A stretch of DNA of 64,000 nucleotides from Paenilisteria newyorkensis. GTDB lineage: Bacteria; Bacillota; Bacilli; Lactobacillales; Listeriaceae. The notes beneath the pieces are model-generated. The model saw only the letters and a list, made by a program, of their open reading frames with translations. It searched no databases and was not told the DNA's origin. Where the stretch lies: NCBI RefSeq assembly GCF_000766145.1, contig NZ_JNFB01000001.1, forward strand, positions 1 to 64,000, in the 5' to 3' direction. The position numbers were made by a program, and so were the translations under genes. The first letter of the stretch is position 1. Each line of letters begins with the position of its first letter. Positions 53,037 through 60,891 of the stretch are shown here, piece after piece.

Positions 53037-53522
53037 ATGACGATTAAATTAAATAGACCAACGAATGCACTCCAAGGTGGCTCTTACCGCAATGCACTCA
53101 ATCAAAATTGGGATATGCTTGAAAAATGGATGGCTGAAAATGGGATCAAGGAGTTAAGTGATTTTCTAGCGAATACTTCAACGATTGGCGGTGGGCGTCA
53201 TGACACTACTTTTGACACGAATACAAGCTTAGGTGCTTTAAGAGCGATTATCGAGTACATTCGCATGAACTATCCTGGAACGGAAATATATTTGTTTACG
53301 CCACTGCAAAATGCAACGCGTGACATGGACAAACACGAGGTAATCACCAATGGAATCATAGCTATTGCTGACATATACAGTTTACCGCGCCTAGATTTAT
53401 TTAGAATGTCAGGACTCGGAAAATATACGTATGAATTATATACGCGCGATGGTTTACACCCGAATAATGAAGGATTCCATATGATTGGGAAGCGGATTGT
53501 TCGAATGATGGAATCCAGTTAA
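53037..53522 (+). CDS. Truncated SGNH-like protein lacking the GDS block
   Basis: A 161-residue protein. The N-terminus (MTIKLNRPTNALQGGSYRNALNQNWDMLEKW) looks like the start of phage-type tail or SGNH proteins. The C-terminal half matches SGNH hydrolases: GGGRHDTTF in the place of block III, and RDGLHPNNEGFHMIG with the Asp/His of block V. The GDS block with the catalytic Ser and block II are absent, so it has probably lost an internal segment and is unlikely to be an active esterase. ATG 53037 follows AAGGAAGG. Confidence 0.6.
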   Translation: MTIKLNRPTNALQGGSYRNALNQNWDMLEKWMAENGIKELSDFLANTSTIGGGRHDTTFDTNTSLGALRAIIEYIRMNYPGTEIYLFTPLQNATRDMDKHEVITNGIIAIADIYSLPRLDLFRMSGLGKYTYELYTRDGLHPNNEGFHMIGKRIVRMMESS

Positions 53523-53857
53523 TAGATTTTAGAAAAACATAAATTGTACAAATTTTTACTAAATTATCGAAAAACATCGAATGGATTACAATCGATGTTT
53601 TTTTGCTTTATGCGGATTATTGGATGAAGTATTCAGGCAGTAGCTTCGGAGTTGTTAAACACTTCTCATTCGGATAGATTGCTAGCAGGACTCTTTATCA
53701 ATTCTTAAACAAATCTTTCTTATTTTCCGTATCTCAAATCTTTTTCCGCCTCCCATTCTGTGCTATAATGGCAAGTATAAGCATTTTGAAAGGCTTATAC
53801 TATTACAGAAGCAACAAAATGAAAGACGACTGCTTTTTTGAAAATGGAGGCGAATTT
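53523..53857 (+). other. Gene-free stretch before cdaA
   Basis: Contains a terminator (AACATCGA 53574-53581 with TCGATGTT 53593-53600, then TTTTT) for the SGNH-like gene, then AT-rich sequence. GTTAAACACTTCTCATTCGG at about 53657 resembles the right arm of the long palindrome after glmM and may be a remnant. A TATAAT at about 53763 may be the cdaA promoter. Confidence 0.55.
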
Positions 53858-54679
53858 ATGACCATTCCAGACGGATCGATTTTGCATTATTTAGCAAATG
53901 TGATTGATATTTTAGTAGTATGGTTCGTTATTTATAAATTGATTATGTTGATCCGTGGAACAAAGGCGGTACAGCTTTTAAAAGGTATTTTTATCATTGT
54001 GGTCGTAAAAATTGTTAGTAGTTTTTTAGGGCTCCAAACAGTGGAATGGATTACGGATCAGGTGTTGACTTGGGGATTTTTAGCTATTATTATTATATTC
54101 CAGCCCGAGTTACGCCGAGCGCTTGAAACGCTTGGGCGCGGTAGCTTTATTTCAAAAGCAGGGTCGAAGCGTGAGAAGGAGCAGCAACATCTCATTGACT
54201 CCATCGAGAAATCCGTTAGTTATATGGGAAAACGTCGAATTGGTGCTCTGATTTCCATTGAGCGCGGAACAGGTCTTGATGATTATATCGAGACGGGGAT
54301 TTCGCTGGATGCAGACATTTCTTCCCAGTTATTAATCAATATTTTTATTCCAAATACACCGCTTCATGATGGTGCGGTAATCATCAAAAATAATAAAATC
54401 GCAGCAGCAGCGGGATATTTGCCACTTTCCGATAGTCCATTTCTTTCAAAAGAACTTGGAACACGGCATCGGGCAGCGCTTGGAATCAGTGAAGTCACGG
54501 ATAGCATAACTGTTGTTGTATCTGAGGAAACGGGCGGTATTTCGATCACTAAAGGTGGCGAGCTTTTCCGCGAAGTAACGCCAGAGCGATTGCATGAAAT
54601 TTTAGAACATGAATTAGTTGTGCCAATGCAAAAGAAACCGTCCATTTTCAGTAAGTGGAAAGGAGGCGGTGAGAAATGA
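53858..54679 (+). CDS. cdaA: Membrane diadenylate cyclase CdaA (c-di-AMP synthase)
   Basis: A 273-residue protein, the normal family length when started at ATG 53858 (TGGAGG upstream). Three N-terminal helices are followed by the DAC domain: LHDGAVIIKNN (DGA motif) and GTRHRAALG (RHR motif) carry the catalytic residues. It makes c-di-AMP from two ATP at the membrane. It overlaps cdaR by four bases and is followed by glmM, the conserved three-gene order whose products interact. c-di-AMP controls potassium and osmolyte uptake, relevant to kimA in this window. Confidence 0.97.
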   Translation: MTIPDGSILHYLANVIDILVVWFVIYKLIMLIRGTKAVQLLKGIFIIVVVKIVSSFLGLQTVEWITDQVLTWGFLAIIIIFQPELRRALETLGRGSFISKAGSKREKEQQHLIDSIEKSVSYMGKRRIGALISIERGTGLDDYIETGISLDADISSQLLINIFIPNTPLHDGAVIIKNNKIAAAAGYLPLSDSPFLSKELGTRHRAALGISEVTDSITVVVSEETGGISITKGGELFREVTPERLHEILEHELVVPMQKKPSIFSKWKGGGEK

Positions 54680-56091
54680 TGGATCGCATTTTAACAAATA
54701 AGTGGTCGGTTCGGATTATTTCGCTCATTTTTGCGGCGATTCTATTCACGTCTGTTACCGCCACAAGCACCAGTGTAACGAATGTCACGGACGGCGTTTA
54801 TGTCGATGTCATCAACAATGTGCCGGTCGAGGTATATTACGACAAGGATAATATGAATGTTGCGGGCGTTCCTGATACGGTAGATGTGACTATCAGCGGT
54901 CCCAAAGGCCTCGTGCAGCTAGCCAAGACACAGCCTAACATCATCGCTTACATTGACCTTACCAACGCAAAAGCAGGGACTCAAAGCGTCAAAATCAAGG
55001 TGAAAAATTTATCTGATCGTTTGAAAGCTACCGTCAACCCACCAACCGCGAAAGTCACATTAGCAGAGAAAATGACGAAGAAATATTCCGTCGATGTCGA
55101 ATTAAATAAATCAGTGATTGCAGATGGCTATCAAGCAGGGACCGCCAAAACAGATCCGAAAAAAGTCTCGATTACAGCTTCCAAAGAAATTTTAGATCAG
55201 ATTGCGTATGTGAAAGCGACTGTTTCTGACGAAAAAGATCAAAAAAGTGACTTCACAACGAAGGCTACGATCAGCGCTTTTGACTCGAATCTAAATAAAC
55301 TAGACGTCGAAATCGATCCAGGTGAAGTAGAAGTAGACGTGCCGGTTTCCAAAATAGGCAAGACGGTTCCGCTACGATTTCAGCAAAGCGGTAATCCGGC
55401 AGATAAAACGGTGACTATTACAAGCATCACTTCCGATGACGAGAAAGTAACGGTCATTGCACCGGAATCAGTTACAGACAAGATTGAGCAAATTACGATT
55501 CCGATTGATGTGACGCAAACGACAGCCGATAAAACAATTGAAGTCTCTGTGCCGGTTCCAACTGGCGCAACATCTGTCACGCCGGCCACCGTGAAAGTGA
55601 AAATAACGACTGGAAAAAAGCAGAGTGACCAGAGTTCTAATGGAGCAAGTGAGGGCAATGGTCAGACTTCAGAGGAAAGTCCGGATGTAACGACGCCGGA
55701 TACTGGAACGGATACCGAAACAGACAAGGACAACGAAGAGGACAAGGCGGATACAGAGGATACGACGAAGCAAAGCTCAACAGAATTTACGGATATCCCG
55801 ATTAGCATCATTGGTCTCGTTAATTCAGAAAGTTTCAATACAGCATTTATCGATCCGGCAAGTGGAAAAGTTAATATAACGATAAGCGGTCAAAAAAAAG
55901 AAGTAGACGCGCTTGGACGAAATGATTTCAATGTCGTAGCAGTTATGTCAAATCTACAAGATGGCACGCATACGATTCCACTAGCTGTCCATGGATTAGC
56001 ATCTAATTTTACATTCACACTATCGCAATCGAAAGCTGAAATACAGGTTACCAAAAAGGTTGCAGATGCATCAGCCCCAGTTTTAAACTAA
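54676..56091 (+). CDS. cdaR: CdaA regulator CdaR (YbbR-domain protein)
   Basis: A 471-residue protein with one N-terminal membrane helix (RIISLIFAAILFTSVTA) and about four exterior YbbR repeats (for example VPVEVYYDKDNMNVAGVPDTV). An acidic Thr/Asp/Glu-rich linker (about residues 315-375) precedes the last repeat. Known homologues bind CdaA and tune cyclase activity. It starts inside the end of cdaA and shares its transcript. Confidence 0.93.
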   Translation: MMDRILTNKWSVRIISLIFAAILFTSVTATSTSVTNVTDGVYVDVINNVPVEVYYDKDNMNVAGVPDTVDVTISGPKGLVQLAKTQPNIIAYIDLTNAKAGTQSVKIKVKNLSDRLKATVNPPTAKVTLAEKMTKKYSVDVELNKSVIADGYQAGTAKTDPKKVSITASKEILDQIAYVKATVSDEKDQKSDFTTKATISAFDSNLNKLDVEIDPGEVEVDVPVSKIGKTVPLRFQQSGNPADKTVTITSITSDDEKVTVIAPESVTDKIEQITIPIDVTQTTADKTIEVSVPVPTGATSVTPATVKVKITTGKKQSDQSSNGASEGNGQTSEESPDVTTPDTGTDTETDKDNEEDKADTEDTTKQSSTEFTDIPISIIGLVNSESFNTAFIDPASGKVNITISGQKKEVDALGRNDFNVVAVMSNLQDGTHTIPLAVHGLASNFTFTLSQSKAEIQVTKKVADASAPVLN

Positions 56092-56097
56092 TTATTA

Positions 56098-56138
56098 GCC
56101 CGATGAAAACCGCATTAAAAGCCAATTCATCGGGCATT
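56098..56138 (+). terminator. Hairpin between cdaR and glmM
   Basis: GCCCGATGAA (56098-56107) pairs exactly with TTCATCGGGC (56126-56135), followed by ATTTAC. With so few T it may only partly terminate, allowing read-through to glmM. Confidence 0.55.
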
Positions 56139-56298
56139 TACATACGATTAGGTGTAAAAAAGATTAAAAAAAGGTATAATAAAAAGATACACGGATCAAA
56201 CGTTGGTCTACATGGCGTCATAGTAGGAATTAAAATGGAAACACATATAGGGAAATAAGTATGGCCAACCTCTTAATGAAGAAGGAGCGAATTATAAA

Positions 56299-57654
56299 AT
56301 GGGTAAATATTTTGGTACTGACGGTGTTAGAGGAATTGCAAATAAAGAGTTATCTCCAGAATTAGCGTTTAGACTAGGGCGATTTGGAGGATATATACTA
56401 ACGAAGCATGTTGGGGAACACCCGAAAGTTTTAGTAGCGAGAGATACAAGAATATCTGGGGAAATGCTAGAATCGGCTTTAATCGCAGGTCTTGTTTCAG
56501 TCGGCATTGAAGTGATGCGTCTAGGCGTTATCTCGACGCCAGGTGTGGCTTATTTAACGAAGGCACAAGGAGCTGCAGCGAGTGTTATGATCTCGGCTTC
56601 GCATAATCCGGTAGAAGATAATGGCATCAAGTTCTTCGGTTCGGATGGTTTTAAATTGTCGGATGATCAAGAACTAGAAATAGAAGCCTTACTTGATGGA
56701 GCGAGTGATGAATTACCACGCCCAAGTGACGCAGGTCTAGGTACAGTGAGTGATTATTTCGAAGGCAAACAAAAATACTTACAATATCTAAAACAATCAG
56801 TAGACGGAGATTTTTCCGGTTTGCATGTCGCTTTAGATTGTGCGCATGGCGCGACGTCATCGCTTGCAACACACTTATTTGCTGATTTAGATGCAGATAC
56901 AAGTTCTATGGGGGCGTCTCCAAATGGACTGAATATCAATGCTGATGTCGGTTCTACACACCCCGAGAAATTAGCGGAATTTGTGAAAGAAAAAGAAGCA
57001 CATGTCGGTCTAGCTTTTGATGGCGATGGCGACCGTGTTATTGCAGTAGATGAGAATGGCGAAATTGTTGATGGTGACAAAATCATGTTCATCTGCGCGA
57101 AACATCTGAAAGCGCAAGGTCGTTTGACAAATAATACAATCGTATCTACGGTTATGAGTAACTTAGGATTTTATAAAGGCTTAGAAGAGCTTGAAATCAA
57201 AGCGATTCAAACAGCAGTTGGCGATCGTTATGTGGTAGAAGCGATGCGTGAGGGTAGCTACAGTCTAGGTGGCGAGCAATCTGGACATATCGTATTCTTA
57301 GATTACATCACAACGGGTGACGGCCTATTAACAGGTATCCAATTAGTAAATGTGATGAAAGAAACTGGGAAGAAATTATCCGAATTAGCAGCTGAAATGC
57401 AAACATTCCCGCAAAAATTAGTCAATATCCGTGTGACTGATAAAAATGGTGTTACTGAAAATGCTAAAGTTCATGCAGCGATTTCCGCGGTAGAAGCAGA
57501 AATGAATGGAAATGGTCGTGTGTTGGTACGCCCTTCAGGGACAGAGCCACTTGTTCGCGTTATGGTAGAAGCGGCTTCTGCTGAGGATACAGAGCGCTTT
57601 TGTGATAGTATAGCGAATGTTGTCATCTCCGAAATGGGGCTCTCGGCGGAGTGA
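56299..57654 (+). CDS. glmM: Phosphoglucosamine mutase
   Basis: A 451-residue enzyme converting glucosamine 6-phosphate to glucosamine 1-phosphate for cell-wall precursors. The phosphoserine loop is [16 protein letters not shown], the metal loop DGDGDR, and the substrate loop [19 protein letters not shown] is the phosphate-binding end. Normal length. GAAGGAG precedes ATG 56299. GlmM of relatives also binds and inhibits CdaA. The last 13 bases form part of the outer stem of the long palindrome that follows. Confidence 0.97.
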   Translation: MGKYFGTDGVRGIANKELSPELAFRLGRFGGYILTKHVGEHPKVLVARDTRISGEMLESALIAGLVSVGIEVMRLGVISTPGVAYLTKAQGAAASVMISASHNPVEDNGIKFFGSDGFKLSDDQELEIEALLDGASDELPRPSDAGLGTVSDYFEGKQKYLQYLKQSVDGDFSGLHVALDCAHGATSSLATHLFADLDADTSSMGASPNGLNINADVGSTHPEKLAEFVKEKEAHVGLAFDGDGDRVIAVDENGEIVDGDKIMFICAKHLKAQGRLTNNTIVSTVMSNLGFYKGLEELEIKAIQTAVGDRYVVEAMREGSYSLGGEQSGHIVFLDYITTGDGLLTGIQLVNVMKETGKKLSELAAEMQTFPQKLVNIRVTDKNGVTENAKVHAAISAVEAEMNGNGRVLVRPSGTEPLVRVMVEAASAEDTERFCDSIANVVISEMGLSAE

Positions 57655-57766
57655 TAAGCGCTCATCTCCGTCGTTAAAGCCTGTGCGCCGATGCTCACGT
57701 ACAGTCGTACGTTCCGCTTCGGTGCTGGGCTTTGCCTAGGGGCTAAGCACTTCTCACTCCGCCGAG
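57642..57766. repeat. Long imperfect palindrome, copy 2 (overlapping the glmM end)
   Basis: CTCGGCGGAGTGA-x-AAG-x-GCT at 57642-57662 pairs with 57746-57766 at 19 of 21 positions. The arm includes the last glmM codons. The core matches copy 1 (86%), with AAAGCC/GGCTTT and the hairpin ACGTAC-AGTC-GTACGT. Confidence 0.88.
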
Positions 57767-57869
57767 GTTTCGCGGGGATTCTGATGAGTAGGTGGTTCTG
57801 GGTGACTAGAAATGGGATAGAGACGGGCATTTTTTTGCTCGTTTTTCTGTTTTATTAGGGGGGGATTTT

Positions 57870-58328
57870 TTGAAAAGGTATATGGTTATTTTGCTTACGG
57901 TTGTGACTTTGGCGCTTTTTGTTGTTGGGGTGCAGTTGATTGTGGATACGCATGCGAAAAATTTGGCGGATACGAAGGCGGAGGCGAATGAGCAGCCGAT
58001 GCGCAATATTACGAATAGCCAGATGAAGGGGATTTTGGCGGAGAAGAAGACGGGGTATGTCTATGTTGGTCGGCCGACTTGTCCTGATTGTGAGCCTTTT
58101 CGGAAGAGGCTTGTGAGTGCGCTTGAAGCAACTGATAGGCAGGCTTTCTATTATAATACGGATAAGGCGAGGGAGGCTGACAAGAACTATACGGCGATTA
58201 TTAAGCAAATGGGTGTGAAGGTGGTTCCAACGCTTATTTATTATACACGCGGCCTGGAAACGGATCGTTATCGTGGCGATTTGGATGATGAGACGCAAAT
58301 CAAAGAATGGCTTGCGAATCAAAAATAG
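57870..58328 (+). CDS. Thioredoxin-like membrane-anchored protein with CPDC motif
   Basis: A 152-residue protein. Residues 4-24 form a membrane anchor, so the domain lies outside. The thioredoxin fold has YVGRPTCPDCEPFRKRL (CxxC active site) and VKVVPTLIYY with the cis-Pro. It resembles the bacteriocin transport accessory (Bta/Pep2) group. It may reduce or form disulfides in exported proteins (inference). TTG 57870 is used because GGGGGG precedes it. A bidirectional terminator follows. Confidence 0.75.
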   Translation: MKRYMVILLTVVTLALFVVGVQLIVDTHAKNLADTKAEANEQPMRNITNSQMKGILAEKKTGYVYVGRPTCPDCEPFRKRLVSALEATDRQAFYYNTDKAREADKNYTAIIKQMGVKVVPTLIYYTRGLETDRYRGDLDDETQIKEWLANQK

Positions 58329-58379
58329 AGTATCAAACTAGAACTGAAAAACTCAGTCATAGTTTGACACTCTATTTTT
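58328..58379. terminator. Bidirectional terminator between thioredoxin-like and Crp/Fnr genes
   Basis: AGAGT-x-TCAAACTA pairs with TAGTTTGA-x-ACTCT, followed by ATTTTTG. Used by both converging genes. Confidence 0.82.
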
Positions 58380-58387
58380 GTGTTTTA

Positions 58388-59086
58388 TCAGTCGTTCGTA
58401 CGTGGTGTACGGTGTATTTCTAATTGTTCGCGCAGTTTTAGAATGTCTAAAATAACAGTTGGTTTTGGCTTCAATCGGATAATGCCTTGTTCTCGGAGCT
58501 TTTGTAGTTCCACGTTGGCGCGGGTTCTTGGTACTTGCGAAACGAGCGCTAAATGGTTTTGCGTAATGCCGCGTGGGAAACTGATGCCGTCATCGGTCTT
58601 AATACCAACTGTGTTTGCGATGTAAAGTAGGGCCGAAATCAGTCTGCGGCGCGGGTCGTGATGGGCGATTTCGATTAAAGCATTGCGTTCATGCACTTGA
58701 TTATAACCATCAAAATACAGGAACCAGAAGCCATCTGAATCTGTTTGGAACAGGCGAAGAATATCATTGCGGTTATAAATCCGGATTTTGGTGTCACGTA
58801 AGGCAGTTACATTAAATTGAAAAGGCGAGTCCAGCAAGAAGTTTGCGCTTCCGAACCACGTATTACTATTCAGAAAACGAGTGATGACTGGCAACTTGTC
58901 TGAATTCGTCATACTAAATGAAATAAGTCCAGAATCTACTATGTAGAAATGGGAATCTATTTTTCCTTCCTCTACAATCAGCTCGTTCTTTTTAAAACTC
59001 GCCGTTTTGTGTGGAATGTTCATCTCGGTAATCTTTTCAATTAATTTCTCTCCATTAAAATTCTTTACTAAGTCAGCAACATACAT
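58388..59086 (-). CDS. Crp/Fnr-family transcriptional regulator
   Basis: A 232-residue regulator with an N-terminal cyclic-nucleotide-binding-like beta roll (SHFYIVDSGLISFSMTNSDK, WFGSANFLLDSPFQF) and a C-terminal winged helix (ITQNHLALVSQVPRTRANVELQKL). No cysteine cluster for an iron-sulfur centre is visible at the N-terminus. It is similar in size to PrfA-like Listeria regulators, but I have no evidence that it is PrfA. The neighbours give no target. Confidence 0.85.
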   Translation of the reverse strand: MYVADLVKNFNGEKLIEKITEMNIPHKTASFKKNELIVEEGKIDSHFYIVDSGLISFSMTNSDKLPVITRFLNSNTWFGSANFLLDSPFQFNVTALRDTKIRIYNRNDILRLFQTDSDGFWFLYFDGYNQVHERNALIEIAHHDPRRRLISALLYIANTVGIKTDDGISFPRGITQNHLALVSQVPRTRANVELQKLREQGIIRLKPKPTVILDILKLREQLEIHRTPRTND

Positions 59087-59256
59087 AATTTAAATTCCCC
59101 TTCTCTTTAACGATTGGTCTTACTTCCTATTATAAAGATTTTTCAAAATAAAAAAAGTCATAAATTATACTTTCAAGCATAAAACTTAGTATAATATGTT
59201 ACAGTTTTATGAATTTGTTAAAAAAATTCGCGTAAACTAGGGAATATAAGGAAAAA

Positions 59257-59715
59257 TCAATTTTCATTTATAAGAAATTTTAGCACAATTTGGTCTTGTG
59301 CAAGAATACCGTTTTCAAAAATAGGTTCTGAATAATGTTGTGTAAAATAATTTGGAATAATCTCAACCATCCGAAAACCAGCTTTTTGATAGAATGCTAG
59401 TGCTTGAATACTTGAATTGGCCGTTTTGACAAGGAGAGTGGATTGATTCAGTTCACTAGCGTATGTAATAGCATACTGTAAAAGCTTTTTACCATAATTT
59501 TTGTTTTGATAGGCGGGCAACACAGCAATATTGATAATTTCTGAGCAATCTTCCTTGTTTTGTATACAAACAACGCCGCATATGCACTCGCTCTCTATAA
59601 GTAGAAACACGTCAGATTGAAAAAAATAGCGGTTGACTTCCTCTTGATCTGGATCAGCCAAAAGTAAGACTTCATAAGGTATTATATCACACTCTGTCCA
59701 TTTTTTAATTTTCAT
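59257..59715 (-). CDS. GNAT-family N-acetyltransferase
   Basis: A 152-residue GNAT protein. Strand 4 and the acetyl-CoA loop appear as INIAVLPAYQNKNYGKKLLQYAI (the Q/RxxGxG/A motif reads QNKNYGK), followed by KTANSSIQALAFYQKAGFRMV. The substrate is unknown. GGAGGTGC lies before the start. Confidence 0.82.
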   Translation of the reverse strand: MKIKKWTECDIIPYEVLLLADPDQEEVNRYFFQSDVFLLIESECICGVVCIQNKEDCSEIINIAVLPAYQNKNYGKKLLQYAITYASELNQSTLLVKTANSSIQALAFYQKAGFRMVEIIPNYFTQHYSEPIFENGILAQDQIVLKFLINEN

Positions 59716-60068
59716 CAGAGCACCTCCAATATTATAGTAGCAAGGAATGTAAGAAAAGACAATAGAAATGGGAATTGTATAGTATAAAAGTTTCGGGTTA
59801 ATACTATCTTAATCTGGTTGATATTGTTTTGGTGCTTATAGGGTTATTTGCTCTGAAAATGGATATATAGCTTTTTATACATAAAATAATTTTGAAAATA
59901 CCTGAAACAAGTCTATATTAACCTTTTGTAGGGAAATAAAAGAAAATGTTCACAAAAAGTTCACAGATAGAATCGACAAACATTGGTTCTTTTTTGCTAT
60001 AATGGCAATATAGCCCATACGGCTATGCTATACCACAAGACCTAAAAAATAAAAAGGAGTTGAATGAC
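59716..60068 (+). promoter_or_regulatory. Upstream region of the first esxA gene
   Basis: About 350 AT-rich bases without a gene. TATAAT at 59998-60003 is a likely -10; the -35 is not clear (TCGACA at 59973 is 19 bases away). A short hairpin ATAGCC-CATAC-GGCTAT lies in the probable 5' leader. AAAAAGGAG precedes the ATG. Confidence 0.45.
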
Positions 60069-60365
60069 ATGTCAGGACAAATTAGAATGAGCCCTGCTGA
60101 ACTTCGTGACCGTTCAAAAACATACGGTCGCAAAGGACAAGACATCGAACAAATTTTAAGAGAATTAGAGCAATTGCAAGAACAATTGCGTAGTGAATGG
60201 GAAGGGGAAGCGTTCCGTAAATTTGATGATCAATTCTCGCAATTGAAACCAAAAGTAACGGATTTCTCTAACTTAATGCACCAAATCGAGCAACAACTAG
60301 CGAAAACAGCAAACGCAGTCGAAGAAAACGATGCCAACCTATCACGCAATTTCGGCTTGAATTAA
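60069..60365 (+). CDS. esxA: WXG100 protein EsxA, copy 1
   Basis: A 98-residue helical-hairpin protein with the turn motif WEG (SEWEGEAF), the secreted substrate of the type VII secretion system. Both helices are rich in heptad-like Leu/Ile. ATG 60069 is used; the in-frame ATG at 60060 lies within the ribosome-site region. A strong terminator follows, so this copy can be transcribed alone. Confidence 0.95.
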   Translation: MSGQIRMSPAELRDRSKTYGRKGQDIEQILRELEQLQEQLRSEWEGEAFRKFDDQFSQLKPKVTDFSNLMHQIEQQLAKTANAVEENDANLSRNFGLN

Positions 60366-60428
60366 AGCTTTACCATTTGGGAATTGCATGAAGCATACAT
60401 ATTACATCTTTGTGCAGTTGCTATTTTA

Positions 60429-60457
60429 GGCCGTACAGCGTGATGTACGGCCTTTTT
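60429..60457 (+). terminator. Terminator between the two esxA genes
   Basis: GGCCGTACA (60429-60437) pairs exactly with TGTACGGCC (60444-60452), followed by TTTTT. Confidence 0.9.
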
Positions 60458-60489
60458 AATTTTTAGATTGAAAAGGAGATGGAAGAACC

Positions 60490-60786
60490 ATGTCAGGACA
60501 AATTAGAATGAGCCCAGCAGAATTACGTGATCGTTCGAAAACATACGGTCGCAAAGGGCAAGACATCGAACAAATCTTAAGAGAATTAGAGCAGTTGCAA
60601 GAGCAATTGCGCAGTGAATGGGAAGGGGAAGCATTCCGTAAATTTGATGATCAATTCTCACAATTGAAACCAAAAGTAACGGATTTCTCTAACTTGATGC
60701 ACCAAATCGAGCAACAATTGGCGAAAACAGCCAACGCAGTGGAAGAAAACGATGCGAACCTATCGCGTAATTTTGGCTTGAACTAA
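60490..60786 (+). CDS. esxA: WXG100 protein EsxA, copy 2
   Basis: The 98-residue product is identical to copy 1, while the DNA differs at a little over 20 sites, all synonymous. GAAAAGGAG lies upstream of ATG 60490. After a weak hairpin (CTGGGGC/GCCTCAG near 60800) comes esaA, so this copy may be co-expressed with the secretion genes. Confidence 0.95.
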   Translation: MSGQIRMSPAELRDRSKTYGRKGQDIEQILRELEQLQEQLRSEWEGEAFRKFDDQFSQLKPKVTDFSNLMHQIEQQLAKTANAVEENDANLSRNFGLN

Positions 60787-60891
60787 GGAAAACAAGATGC
60801 TGGGGCTTTTTTCGGGCCTCAGTGTTTATTAATTTGGAAATTCGAAGTTGGGAGACTTCTTACATATAAAAAACAACGGGAGTGGATACAA

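Noticed and set aside
58388-59086. Identification of the Crp/Fnr gene as prfA
   Set aside because: Size and fold agree, but the sequence motifs and neighbours (no hly/plc cluster) do not support it.
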